A DNA stretch of 64,000 bases from Nageia nagi (Eukaryota > Pinophyta), in contig JBITNC010000001.1 in the NCBI GenBank assembly GCA_050084985.1, positions 125,612,001-125,676,000 of the forward strand. The letters run 5' to 3'. Shown here piece after piece: positions 46,101 to 58,463 of the stretch. The translations under genes were made by a program, and so were the position numbers. Every line of letters begins with the position of its first letter. Within the stretch, counting starts at the first letter, position 1. Below the pieces are notes generated by a model. The model had not been told where the DNA came from and made no database searches. It saw only the letters and a list, made by a program, of their open reading frames with translations.

Positions 46101-49100
46101 GAGAAAAGCTTTGAGATATAGAAGCACCCAAACAACCTCAACTATTATGATTGGATGAGACTTGAATCAATCATGAAAACCAATGTGTCATATTCTGAAA
46201 ATTGTTTCCATTAATGGTAATTAAGCCTATTGATTAGGCTTTTGATATTTCCAATGTGTTCCAACTTATCGATCAATTGTTAATATCTTTTTTGGGTCAA
46301 CTGGGGACTTGATAATATCTCACCTGATCCAGTAAGATATCACAATTCACAATGTGGAGACCCGAGGCACCCACCTGACATAGTTAGCTAGCATAATTCA
46401 CATTCTGGGGACCTAGTGGTTACCTCTGGCCTCAGCCTTAAAGTTGAGTGTACGAGCTCTAAACAGCCACGTCACCACTACCCTTCAGCATCATCCATGA
46501 CATCATGCAAAAACATGACATCATCACAGTAAAGTGCTCCTGGGATTTGAAGCAGAGTGAATGTCCAAACTCCATAGTGACCCCAACAAATCAACCAAGG
46601 CTCCATTAGCAATCAATTTATAATCATTGGTTTGAAATAACTTATTTTTCAATTTCTTTTTTAAACTTTCAACAGTACATAAGTAGGACTGTTTCTTGTC
46701 AATGTAAACTAAAGTTTAAATAAGTTTATTGATTTAAATTTAGTAGTTTTGATGAACCTATGCCATATAAAGAGATTTATATAGAATGAATCTTGCAATC
46801 TGATCTACAGTTTTATCCTAGTAATGGGTCACGAGGGGATCTAGAACATCAATTTCTTTTATATTGTTAGAAATAGAATTTTCCAAAGTGTGGCTTCCTA
46901 AGACTATAATTGTTATAGACATGATATCATTAAATATTGAACTTTCAAGGTTGTCAAGGAAGTAACTTTTAAAGTTTTATATCATCAGTCTTATATGATT
47001 AGGTAATGTCAATAATTAAGTCTTTAAGACTTGTATGCTGCCACAAATTCCCCCAATGCCACTTCTTCATGTGCTGCCGTTTTCTTTTCTCTTTACATTT
47101 TCTATATTTCTTCAGAAAGGTCCACCATCTTTTCTTTATTTGCTCTATTTTCTTCCCTTCAGATTTGATACTCAGACTATCCAACGCATCCAAGTACCCC
47201 CCAGATGGTTGAAGGGGCATATTCATTTCCATGTCCCCTGGCCATATTGGGAAGTATTTGTTGAACGACAATTATACATTACTTGTATACCATGGGATGC
47301 CTTCTTTATGCTAGTAATGCTCTCAATAGTAAAACTTGTCTCAAGTCAAAATGAAAGAACATTGTTTCCCAGAATCTTTCTGGATCCATGACCTTACAAA
47401 TCAAATTGAGTATCTCTCCATGCCAATAAATTAAAGAACAAGTTACCATGCATCTAGTGTAAGGGTATGGAATGCCAACCCATGAACCTCAGGAAAACTG
47501 ATACTGGGCTACAACTGCTTTTATATTACATTCCTACTGTTGAGACTTGGCATTGGCAAGCTGATTTTTTGACTCATAGCAACTATACTTGTCCTTGATA
47601 AGGTAAGCGATGAAAACTAACCTTCAATTTTTGCTTTGACATTTCGAACAAGATATTATTTTGATCTTAAGCACAAACATGAAATATTTGTAATGCACAT
47701 CATTCCGTCATTAAATTCTATCGAGTTACATAAGAAAGTTCTTGTACGTGTTGTGATCTTCCACCTTTTAAAATTATTTACATATATTTCTATCTCTACA
47801 TCAAAATTTTGAGTTACTCTTTTCTTAAGTCATGTGCTCCAAAGCTTTTGAATCATTGCACTAGATATCTAAGTATCTTGACCATTTATAAATACAATAT
47901 CTTCTTTGCCAACTTTTCCTCTAGCAGTGCGCGCACGGTGTGACTTACATACACATATGCATCTGAATCTTAGAAATTGACAGTTCTAGAAGTTACTTGA
48001 TTGGGACGGTTTCTTTCCCCTTGCTTGACTTAAATAAGATATTGTAACATCTTGTAGGACCCATTAACCTTTTAAGTATGCAATGTGAAAGTTCTGAAAT
48101 TATACTTAGTTTTCAATATTCATATCGTCAAAGGACATGAAATAACTGCCTGTTAGGATCTGAAAAAGTCCTTCACAACAGAGAGATGGACAACATCTTC
48201 AAAGTCAACAAACATGCAAAAACCATATCATCTTCTATCACAATAAACTGTTTATGACATCATTATACACTTTATTTTTACTATATCTGACATCAAGACA
48301 ACAGCAGTCAAACTTAGCCAGAAAGCGCCTACATTCTTTCTTGTAAATTGACTCCATTAAATTCCTAGCTATTGAACATTGATTGGGCCAACCTGCATGA
48401 TTTTAGCCTACTAGCACTTGCATTTAGTTGGTGACCCCAGTAAGCTACCATTCATTGAACTAATGAAACTCCATATCTCCAACTCAGTTCTTAAAGCAAA
48501 CAGAAAAGAATGTGGCAAAAAAACCAGAGCTCTGACATTAGTAGCAGTATTGGTGAAACTTGCAGCAATACGAAGCTCTATGGTAACAATGAATCTCAAG
48601 AGTTTAGCTTCCATAGATGGTAAGTTCTTTCTGTCCTAAGGCCAACTGAATATCTGTCAATGCATTGACCTTCTTGACTTTTTGTGGCATTTTTGTATAG
48701 TCCATTGCTTGAAGGGAAGATTGTTATTGCAGTTTTAAATAAAGGAAAAGCTGTCTGTTTTCAGTCCACTTTTCAAGGTATATTGAGCCTGTTGTTTAAT
48801 AGTTGAATATTTATTACTAAATGCTATAATTTTACATTCATGCTTCTGGCATTCAGTATTTATTGAATGAAGAATGTTAGTGTTGAACTTGAGCAAAAAA
48901 GGAGAGTAGTCCATGAGTTCTAGAAGGGATGGTTGCAGTTAATGAGTAATGATTGAATGGAAAGGCCAACAGTGACATGAGGATCCCCTTGAATTTGGCA
49001 TGAAATGAAAAAACCTTCTCCTTTAATATTTCAGGGAAAAGAATGTTAATTTGAAGAAGTCAAGATAGATTTCATGATTCAAGTCCAAATTATAACTAGA

Positions 49101-52100
49101 CATCATTTCATACTAGAAGAAATATCCAAGCTGAATGTAAAGCATCTACCTCATGTTACTATCAAGTGGAGGGCAGTCCAACAAGTTAGTTTTATCTTCA
49201 TTTACATTATTAGATTCTTATATGCAAAACCAGTGTAGTTAAATTGAAATATATAACCTTTTGAAGTTCTCCTTGACCATATTGTCCCATTGATGCAAAG
49301 CGTCTTCCAGCACGCATTAAACGCTTTCCAACAGCTGCATACAAATAAATCATAACCAACAACCTCTTGGGATTGAAATATAAAGAAACATCTGAGAAAC
49401 CTATTCATGTTGTACAAGCTTACCAGAGTTTACATTTTCTGTTAAAAAACCCTGCAAAGAGGGCAAAAGATTGGCAATTTCAGCTGTACCCTGTGTATCT
49501 GCTTTTTCCCATGCTTGAGAAAGCTGCATGAACATTTCTCCAAATTTCTGGCCACACTATAAAGTATAAACACAGAATAAGAAATTATTTATAATATCAT
49601 GTCTTGCGATGTAAATAAATGCCAAAACAAGAAATCTTCTGACTGCAATATTGGGTGCTACCCTCTGCAGTAAACTGGATCCTTACGTGTTTGATTGTGA
49701 GATGATCTTGGGAGTTCACAATACAGAATATAGGGTGAGAACTTAACTTTTGGCATCTTCAATTACCTCTTGGGTCACTGGTCCACTTGCAAGATCAAAA
49801 GCCGCATCTTTCAGCTGCATTTGCATAAAAAATGTAATTTACAAGACGATATTATCAACTATAAATAACCTTAATGCCATTCAACCAGGTCAAGTCCTCG
49901 AGATAACAAACATCACAAGTGTAATGACACGCACAGACTAGACAAGACAGCTATAATATTTATTGGCTAAGATTTTCTGTAATGGGACTTAAAAAGCTTT
50001 TGAAGGATCCCAAAACATTATATTGCCAGTAAATAACTTGGAATTAAAGAGGGAGTGGATATGATAAGAAGGAAACTTGATGATTTAAAAACTAAATTTC
50101 TGGCCTTAATATGATGATGATACAAACTCAATGCCATTTTCTATAATTGGGGAGGTTCAAACTTTTTCTCTGCCGGAAAGGGATTTTGAGGAAGACGAAA
50201 TGCAGACTAAAACAAGGGATGCTGCTGAAAGCTTAAAACTTATTAGCTCGCTGTCATTCTTACAGCATGAGATCAACAATTAATAATATCCACCTAAATT
50301 ATTGAAAAGTGATGCATCTGACCCATTGCATCAAATAGCTATCACAGGACAGAGATAGAAATATCTCTAAATAATTCTTGAACAATCTATAGGGCAATTA
50401 CTGAGAAAAAGTAGAAGGGTCATTGCAACACACATACGTGCTTTCCTTTAAGGACAGATTCTTGTCATCAAACCCATGGAAGACAGGCTAAGTCCTTAAG
50501 TTAACAAACACAACACATTGCAAGAATCACAACGAACACTGTTATTTGTAAGTCAGTAGTGGCTGGCTATTGTCACACTCTGAATTTGGACGGATTAGCA
50601 ATGTTTCGATTTACAAGTTTGGTCAGGTTACTAAGCTACAAATTTGAATCAATAGTAAGGTAAAGCCAAAAGCTCCCTTGTTCATACAAGAACGTCTAAT
50701 ATGTCCATAGGTATTCTGGCTAGGTGACATAGAAAAGACCTTTTCTACCTTATAGTACAAACATAGTATCAAATATTTACCAGAAAACGGCATCTGTACA
50801 TGGATATTTCAGCAGGATGGGCCAATTAGAAAATGGGGCAGAGTTGCCTTCTTTTTAGTTTCACTGTTATGATTTCTTTCCTTTTTCTTTATTTTTAGCT
50901 GTAGGGATTTGAAAGCAAAAGTACAAACCTAAACTTATCCGCAATTTAATTCTTGCCTATTGGACTTCTCCAATGGAGGATAAAACTGGTTGCCTGGCAA
51001 AGTAGTCTTCTTTACCCCATGATTGGACATAATGACACAAAGAAATTAAGAATCACTCTGCCTTCCAAACAGTTACAATACCCAAAAGTAGAACCCAGTA
51101 TTATCAGGACCAACAAAGCTTGTCGAGTCACGAGGGAGTTGGGGCTAGCGAGTATTTTAATTTGATGGAGTTTGCCAAACTTTTGGCTAGTTTTTGTCAG
51201 GTGGCAATTTTCTTGCAAACTTTTTGCGTGTAATACTACTTGTTTGTGTATTTGCTGGCACTGTTGTCAAAACTCTTTCCTGAGAGGAGTCAAAAGCTTG
51301 ATCAGTTTCTGAATCCGAATCCGACTGCTATGTACTCACTCCTGCATATTCGCAAAAGGTTAGGCCCCATCAATTGAATTGTGACACAACAAATTAGTCT
51401 ATTAAGGGATGATATGCCTAAATATGGAAGGCAATACCTGAAACATTATTCTAACAATAGGAGTTTCGTGCTGGTAAGGCTCACGGATCGAATCCTGACC
51501 CACACCCACACTCATTAGTCTATCAGAGTCCAAAACATAACCGTACAAATTCTGCAACAGGGTTTATGCATCTATTGCTCAAGACCAAGTGAGTCTGTTG
51601 ACAGAGATATGGGTTCCAGCAGTGTAAACAGTTAAAAAGCACAATAGTCTCATCTCTGTATCGTACCCCTTTGGATGTAAGCTAAAATTGAATGCCTAAT
51701 TGCAACATCTATCCATATGAATTACAAATGGGTAAAGGGCAGAGGTTCAAAATTGCAATTTCTCAAGCATAACAACAAACAATAAATCCAGAATGCCACC
51801 AACAAATCAATAAGTATTCAATGCAATAAACCACAATCTCTAACAAATTTATGACTTCCTTAAAATATCCTAGACACATGCACAAGTCTTTTGTAACTAG
51901 AAATTCAACAAAATGCATTCAGTGCTCAATCTAGTAGAATTAGTGCTCAGAAGCGCCTACATCAGACAGAAGATCATTGGGTAGCTCAGCTAAATAGTTG
52001 GGAGGGAGCACCAGACTGTCCTGCAACACTAACATTCACAACATCAATCATTCCATCTATAATTTTTGCACTTATGTATGGATTTCTCAAGTGATGTACT

Positions 52101-52388
52101 TACAGCCAACTCTTGTAATCTCTGTTTGATGAAATCTTCCTCTGATTCATTCAGCTCAGTCAAGGCGTTGTCTATTTGAGCCTGTAAACTACCAGTACTC
52201 CGTCTCTTACATTGTTGTGGGCACCTGTCATGGGCCAATATACTTTTTTCATGTACTGGGTATCCATGTATAGGAGATATGACAGAAACAGGGTAGGCAT
52301 ACCCGTTGTTATACAGGGTGCTATTGGTCTTTATACTGATGATATTGGTAGCAGGAAATTTCGGTGTGTTGAATATAGACGCCTTCAT
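43167..52388 (-). CDS. Intact eight-exon gene: 304-residue predicted plastid membrane protein, unknown function
   Basis: Exons, in order: 52,388-52,104, 49,814-49,767, 49,556-49,424, 49,334-49,258, 44,070-43,972, 43,744-43,674, 43,463-43,373, 43,277-43,167. They total 915 nt with no internal stop. All seven introns start GT and end AG, and phases fit exactly. The start lies in GTCGCCATGAAGG, with an in-frame stop upstream. Residues 1 to about 68 (MKASIFNTPKFPATN..., Ser/Thr/Asn-rich, few acids, KRRSTGS at the end) look like a plastid transit peptide. Residues 70-215 are helical and polar (KFGEMFMQLSQAWEKAD, GKRLMRAGRRFASMGQ). Two membrane helices follow, about 227-246 (AYIGSVIALVFGILSWQLSA) and 274-296 (LLALCYSCTVLCGFTLVGLF), ending GRELSSEGK. 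The tail recalls a conserved plant/cyanobacterial two-helix family (possibly DUF3082), which I cannot confirm. Introns reach 5.2 kb. Confidence 0.88.
45595..45636. repeat. AAT/AAC trinucleotide microsatellite
   Basis: Imperfect run of ATA/ACA/ACT trinucleotides just upstream of the Penelope-like relic. Confidence 0.8.
45745..46195 (+). mobile_element. Penelope-like retroelement relic with GIY-YIG endonuclease
   Basis: On the plus strand, opposite to the gene: ILLYVEGISNNIGHFF and YCPVFQPAS (the end of a Penelope-type reverse transcriptase), then NILKSMDYVDPKQRTGIQII, IPCSYDKVYIGETGR (GIY-YIG endonuclease; 45,914-45,970), KSALVENNHLF and, after a shift, EVEKSFEI-KHPNNLNYYDWM. The order of polymerase end, linker and GIY-YIG nuclease is that of endonuclease-bearing Penelope-like elements. 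In conifers such elements (Dryad) have been described as acquired from arthropods. The copy is 5'-truncated with stops and at least two frame shifts. It lies in intron 4, so it is transcribed antisense within the pre-mRNA. Confidence 0.82.
49815..52103 (-). other. Intron 1 of the 304-residue gene (2.3 kb)
   Basis: Donor GTAAGT after codon 95 and acceptor ATGCAG before codon 96. No element is recognised inside. GGATCGAATCC near 51,484 resembles a tRNA-type B box, but I cannot show a SINE. Confidence 0.8.
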
Positions 52389-52731
52389 GGCGACCCTGAA
52401 TTGTAGATTGTTACGTTTAAGTGATGTATCAGCTTATACGACTTATCCGATAATGCAGGATGAGGGCCAAAAGTTGTATGGCTAATTTGTTTGTATACAT
52501 GTTTGTTCCCTCGAGGTTGATATATATGAAAAAGATAAACCCAAAATATTTATTGGTAGTTTCTATCAAGCCATTTCCAAGATTGAATAAACACACAATA
52601 AAATATAATTAGAGGTTGTTACATAACCTTGTTTTTAAAAGTGAGTCCTTGATTTAAAATTGAATTATATAATAATACTAAATATTATTGGAGTGAGGGT
52701 TTATGAATTTTCATGCTTGTGGTGTTTGAGT
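52389..52731 (-). promoter_or_regulatory. Upstream region of the 304-residue gene
   Basis: Only 355 bp separate the ATG from the L1-A insertion point. On the minus strand a TATATAT run lies about 130 bp upstream of the ATG (near 52,519-52,527) and is a possible TATA element. The rest of the native promoter, if any, lies beyond the L1. Confidence 0.4.
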
Positions 52732-52742
52732 AATTATTAATG
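52732..52742. repeat. Left target-site duplication of L1-A
   Basis: AATTATTAATG, identical to 58,453-58,463. Confidence 0.8.
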
Positions 52743-52794
52743 GTTTATTGATTTTGTCATTTCTCATCTTAGGAGATTTCCGTCATTTTAAGTA

Positions 52795-53990
52795 TGTCTC
52801 ACGTTCATTCTACCTCTACTCTTGGTAGTGTTGCAAAGAATGGCGATGGCTTCAGGCAAACATTTGAGGTAAATTTCTCTCGTATATCAAATACGAGGTA
52901 ATCCTGCAATCCCTAAATAGTTATTCTGTAGAACAGTATGATAAATGCTGTGAATGGTATGAAAAGCACCATCTGGTGGGGTATTTCTTAGGTCGAATCC
53001 CTAATGAAAACTAGTTCGTAATTGGGTTAAAGAGGTTGGTATCCCTATGGTGTCTCTGTTGTTAATGTGCGCAACTTGACCAAAGGATTTTTCTATTTCA
53101 CTTTTCTAAAAAACTTGATTCAAAAGTTGGTCGACCATGGTCCCTGTACCACTAAAATTCCATGCTTTTATGGCAACCATATGATGATTCTTTCTGTGAC
53201 AGATGATTCCTCTTGCTTATGCCTGTTTGGGTTGAGTTTCCCAATTTACCCACTAATCTAGGAGGTTTTCTTAAACCCATAGTTAAGCTTATTGGGGAGT
53301 TTGTGTGTTTTGAACCCAATAGATTCATGTTTGCTCGACCACTAATAGGGTTTGTATCAACATTGACCTTGCCATAGATTGTCTGAGGTGTTCACCTAGA
53401 AATTAATGGTGGTGTTCTTACCCAGAAGATGGTTTATGTAGGGTTACCCAATACCTGATTTCTATTGTCACTCGAGTCTCATAAAATTAGAGACTATCCC
53501 CTCATGGTGGATAAATTTAAGGTAAAAACTCCTCAAGCTCCCCCTACTATTCTAACCCATGCAGCCTCAAGGAATGGGACCAAATGGAAGTGCCAAACAT
53601 GATGATGGGTTGAGGTTCATCCCACATAGTACCCATCAAGCTCAATCCAAGGGAATGCTCCTCATCTCCCCCTATGACCCCAACACCTGTTCCTGAGTAA
53701 GTTCCATGGAGATTCTCACGAGGATCCCCTATTGGATTTTCCTTGTTCAGTTTGATTCCACAAATGAGGAGTTAGATCAATTCTTCTACCCATTTTCCCC
53801 CCTTGGGTCAAGGTGGTGGAAAGCTCCTAGCCTTTGAATTCAATGTTCTTGTAGTCCCCTTAAGGATGCTATAGAATGGGTGGGTGACAAACATTGCCAA
53901 ACTATAAAGGGTGTGTCTCCAAGGGACGTAACATATTTGAAGCCCTAACAACTTAGGGTCTTAGAAGATGTCATGGCCTTACATGCATTG
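52795..53990 (+). pseudogene. L1-A ORF1 (RNA-binding protein)
   Basis: It opens near MSHVHSTSTLGSVAKNGDGF. The best preserved part is 53,067-53,261 (RNLTKGFFYFTFLKNLIQKL, VDHGP), which has the shape of the DUF4283 domain common in plant LINE ORF1. A degraded zinc knuckle follows near 53,450-53,510 (SSHKIRDYPLMVD) and a Pro/Ser-rich tail. Frequent stops and shifts. In plant L1s this protein binds the element RNA. Confidence 0.65.
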
Positions 53991-54014
53991 ATTCTATCAA
54001 TTTACCATGATTTT

Positions 54015-57000
54015 TGTGTCTTAGAATGTAAGAGGGTTGAAATACCCAACCGTAAGTATGTGAGTCCGCTATGAGCTTGATGTGCTTACATGAATGTATG
54101 GCAAGCTTGATTTTGTCTACTTGCAAGAAGTTAAACTTTCAAAATTCCTTTTGGAATGTACCTACAAGTTTTTTGTGGCTCGAGGCTTTTTTTCATACCA
54201 ACATTCGACTAGGAGTTGGGGAGTGTCATTTATTTCTCTGTAGTGGAAGCACATATAGTTTCTTGGGTATGGACCCTACAACCAGGTTTTTTGGGTTTAT
54301 TTACTTTGCATGGTAAACCTTTTGGTATTATCAATTGTATGCTTCAAAAATCCCTGTTTAGGTGTGATTTTTGGTACTAGTGTGCTTTTCACCTTCCCTT
54401 GGCCACTTGGACAATGTGTGGAGATCTTAATATGGTGGAAAAACCTGTGATAAACTTGGAAGGATTCCTTGGAGATGGGCACCTTAGGGAGCGTGAAGCC
54501 TAATTTTTTATGAAAAATAAATTGGCTTGTATGACTCCAAATCCAAATTCCATCCTAGTAATTTTTCTTTTGTTCAATGGTTTACATGGTCCAACTTTAA
54601 GCCTTGATGTGCATTCTTAAAAGATGGATAGGCTATGCTTACTAAGAATGATTCCTTTCATTTTGGCTACATCAACCCTCCTGAGCCTCCTTTGCTATTG
54701 TGTCTGCACTCTCTTTCCAATCACTCCCTATTGTGTTCCAAATTGAGTTTTCCTCTCACTCCATAAGGTCTTTTAATTCTCAATTTTACCTGAATACCTC
54801 CTTTCTAGAGATGATAATGCATGAGGGCTCATATTTCTCATATTGAACCTCATATCCCTATCCTACTAGCTCTGAAGGGTGGATTGCATAGTGGAATAAT
54901 GCCATTATTCGTATACTAGTGTTCTTCAAACTTTGGAGTTGAATTTGCAAAACATCATCGTAGAGCTAATTCACCCTTAAGATTGAGTTATCCCAAGGCT
55001 ATAAAGATGGAGCTTTAGTCCTTTTAATCCTTGTTTCAAGCTCATGCAACCAAGTTAAGGCATGAGATTTAGAAAGTTAATCTGTATGAAGCCAAGGGCT
55101 GCCCATCTTAAAGCTTGTCTATCCTAGCTTTAGGTGGGGGATTGAGTCTCTAAAGCTTTTTTTAAATGGCTTCATCCTCCCATGCTACTCAATTTCAAGC
55201 TCTTCAGGTCAATGGGCAGAGATTCAAAAATTACCCAATATTATTAGAATTGTTGTTTCATTACTAGACTGTGTTTGCTTCATAACCCCTTACTCCTAAG
55301 AGAAACTTGCTATTAAAAATGTTGTTCTATCATACCTCAAAGGCTTTCTACTACCTTAGAGGGAAATGTGTGATTCTTTGCTTTCCCTAGAGGATCACAA
55401 AAATGCTCTTACTGCAATGGCTTAATAATAAAGCTCCTAACATTGATGGCTTTCCCTACGAGTTTTAAAAGACTTTTTGGGATATGGTTGGCCCTAACCT
55501 ACTGAATGATTATAAAGAGGCCATGAATTCGATATCCTTGGGCATTTGATCAACAAAGGCAACATCATATTCATCCCCAAGTTAGTGATTGAGTTCATCA
55601 TCAATTGGAGACCTATTACACTGCTCAATGTTAGCTATAAAATTATTGCCAAGGCCTTAGCCCTCAAGCTTAGAACATTTCTCTGCTTATCATTCATCCT
55701 GAGTAAACTAGATTTGTAAAGGGTAGATATATTATGGATAATGTTTTGTTTTTGGAGGGTTGGAGTGGGCTCATCTTTAGGCCGGATTCCCTTTTCATGA
55801 AAATTGATTTTGAAAAAGCACATGATTGTATTGAGTGGAACTTAATTGGAGTAATGTTGTAGGCCCTAGGTTTTTGCCCTTATTTCTGCAATCTATCTTC
55901 ATGCATTTTAAAGATGCTTCAACCACACTTACCCTTAATGGTACCCAGTCCAATGCAATTGCTTTAGCTTTTTGTAAGGCAAGGTTGCCCCTTAGCCCCC
56001 TGTCTTTTCATTCTAACTACTGAAGCCTTTAGCTACCTAGCTAAATTTCCATTCTTCTCAAGGCTTGATAAAAGGATTCTCTTGCCTGGATTCAACTTGA
56101 GCTTATTAAGGGGCACTTTACGATACTCTTTCTTGAATCTCAAGGAAGATGAAACCTCTATTACCTTACCCTTAAATGTCTTGATACCTTTTTTCTTACT
56201 TCAAGCTCCAACAGTCAATGGCAAAAGACATCATGTTATAGATAGTTAGTTAAAGATTGCCCCCTTTGCTTTCTCAAATGCCTTGGAAACAAATCCAATG
56301 GAAAATTTTTAAATTCCTTAGCATCCATTTTGCCTTCCAGGCATCACCTATTCAGCTCTGAATATGGTTATGCAAAAAGTTGATAAAACTAGCCTATTAG
56401 TCCACAAAAAACCTTACTTATAGTAAGTAAATTTCAAATCTATTCTAAAATTCTAGTTGCAACTCATGTATATTACACCTCTTACTAGGTCCCTTCCAAG
56501 GCCTACTATAAGAAACTTGACCGCTTGCTCAGAGATTTCTTGTGGGCTTTTAAAGTGCATAAAAAAAGTTTTCACCATGTTGCTTGGGATGTTTATTGTC
56601 TCCCAAAGAAAGAAGGGGTATGGGGCTTTTTGATTGGTATAAGCAAGGTTATGCTCTCTGTGCTAAGTGGGTTTTCCAGGCACTCTAGGGTGAGGAGGTA
56701 TGGAAGGTGCTTGTACGACATTGCATTACCTTTGGAGTCTTGTATGGGCTAAAACATTGGAAGGGCCTTAATTTACAATCTATTATTACTTCCCTTGCCT
56801 CTTTCAAGATTCAAGGTTCCTTTGTGACTAAGATCATTTGGTGGGCCTAGGAGTCTTTCAAGCCTTGGCTACATTGGAAGGGCCTTTCAAGAGCATATGG
56901 TGCTTCCCTTTCGGGCATCAATGTTTGGTGGTCCTTGGCAATTACTTATGAAGGCAATCTATTGGAAAACACACAATGGGTCCATGCTTTATGTTTCTAC

Positions 57001-57790
57001 AGGAAGGGTATTCTTTCCTTTCAAGACTTCCTTGATCCTCATATGATAATTAGTTCTCTTGGTCCAATTTTCGAAACAAGTACAGACTAAAGCCTTTTTA
57101 AAAAGATACCTTTGACTTGATTTTTGATAAATCTCCTCTTTTTATTTGGGTGAAATTGGGGAGAAAATCCCAGAAGTGGTGGTAGTCAGATTGGATCTAG
57201 CCTAAAGGGGTGCATCTTGAGAAATTCAAACCCTATTTGGGGTACTCTTGGTTATCTGCTAATGTGCCTATGTTTCAAACCTTAAAAGATAGATGGGATT
57301 TAATTTCTCCTCAATCCACTTGGAATAAGAGATTTGCACGAGTTTGGCCCTCATTTATTGAACCTAAATAATATTTTTCTGCATGGAGTTTGATGCATTA
57401 GGGGTTATGTATTGGTCACCATCGAGAGTATTTAGGGATAGTTAACCCTTGTTGACCTTGTTGTGGTCAATCTAATACATTCCTTCATGTTTTATGGGAG
57501 TGTGCTAGAGCTCAACAAGCTTGGGAATAGATTCTCTCCTTTTTTAATCTTTATTTAACTTTGTAACCCTACACTTGGGTCCATACCATTCTTGGTGATT
57601 CTCTCAATTTTTTTGAACTGTTATCTAGGGTTTAACATATTTTTTGAATCAAAATACTACTTCATATTTGGAAAATCAAGAATAATGTCATATTTCATAA
57701 GCAGAAAGCATCAACATAATTTTCTATTACTGATAAATAGTTATATTTTATGACTGTTGGTTGTAGATAGTTGTATAGTTGGAAAATGTA
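54015..57790 (+). pseudogene. L1-A ORF2 (endonuclease and reverse transcriptase)
   Basis: Endonuclease traces are NVRGLKYPT, YLQEVKLSKF (in a shifted frame) and FHTNIRLGVGECHLFLCSGS. Reverse transcriptase is clear: IDGFPYEF-KTFWDMVGPNLL, SLEHFSAYHSS, GLEWAHL, FKDASTTLTLNGTQSNAIAL and LELIKGHF. The catalytic FADD has been lost by a small deletion (GHFTILFL). The C-terminal zinc region near 57,455-57,530 reads PCCGQSNTFLHVLWECARAQ, and the end is WKIKNNVIFHKQKAST. More than twenty stops or shifts. It would nick DNA and prime reverse transcription on the target. Confidence 0.82.
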
Positions 57791-58452
57791 CATGTGAAGG
57801 TTCAAAATCTTTGTAACTTACTAGATCATTGGGCTAATACCCCTTGCATAATGAGCAAAATGCCTCCCAAGCATGATTCAGATCACTCCCATTCAAGGGT
57901 TTAGGGTTGTTGGAATTCAAGGGTTGGCCCAGCTCATTGAGATTCCTCTCCTTCTACTGCTCATCTTTCATTACCTTTCGATCATCACTGGTCCTAGCCT
58001 CCTCCCCACCAGAAGCATAGACACTCTATGGAGCCCTCTTCCTCTCATTCATAGAGTGAGTGGGATGTGCAACCTACTCTTCTTCTAGCTACTTTTGGTT
58101 GGGATCACTTGATAATAGATTCCCCTCCCTCAACCCAAGGTTGGGGACATGTGCTTATTGTTGAGAACATTAGTGCTAAGGGATGGGTGGTCCTTGGTCC
58201 TAGTGCCACCTTGCATGAGGCTCCTTGAAGTGTGTGGATGCACGTTGATATTGTGGATAATTTCTATCTTTCTGATGCCCCTAAGATTGACTAAATTATG
58301 GTGTCTATCATATATGCTTTTTGTTGTTATTGATGGTAACCCCCCTTTTTTGGAGCATAGAAGGACTTAAGTTGTTGCATAATTTGCTAGTGGTTTGTTT
58401 ATTTTTTTTGTATGATTAGTTCTTGTTAATAAAAGTCCTTTTCATTCAAAAA
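57791..58452 (+). other. L1-A 3' untranslated region and A-rich tail
   Basis: Non-coding and pyrimidine-rich in its first half. AATAAAAG at about 58,431 precedes the end of the element at CATTCAAAAAAA. The following bases repeat the left flank. Confidence 0.7.
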
Positions 58453-58463
58453 AATTATTAATG
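58453..58463. repeat. Right target-site duplication of L1-A
   Basis: AATTATTAATG, identical to 52,732-52,742. Confidence 0.8.

Larger units (their letters stand above)
44071..49257 (-). other. Intron 4 of the 304-residue gene (5.2 kb)
   Basis: Donor GTTATA follows the codon for Lys181 and acceptor TTGCAG precedes Ile182. It holds a Penelope-like relic (45,745-46,195), a short AAT/AAC microsatellite (45,595-45,636) and otherwise unassigned sequence. Overlapping frames on both strands at 46,999-47,391 have no recognised relative. Confidence 0.8.
52743..58452 (+). mobile_element. L1-A: full-length L1-type LINE
   Basis: This 5.7-kb element is bounded by an 11-bp duplication and ends in an A-rich tail (CATTCAAAAAAA) preceded by AATAAAAG. 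ORF1 runs from about 52,795 and ORF2 from about 54,015 to 57,790. A 3' untranslated region of about 650 bp follows. It has the usual plant L1 order: ORF1 with DUF4283-like domain and knuckle, endonuclease, reverse transcriptase, C-terminal zinc region. Its 5' end faces the 304-residue gene, 355 bp from its ATG. Confidence 0.85.

Noticed and set aside
46999-47391. Overlapping open frames of 90 (-) and 118 (+) codons in intron 4 as a nested gene
   Set aside because: They overlap on opposite strands, match nothing I recognise and have no promoter or splice support; one probably shadows the other or both are chance.
51420-51560. tRNA-derived SINE in intron 1
   Set aside because: Only a B-box-like GGATCGAATCC is visible; there is no convincing A box, tail or target duplication.
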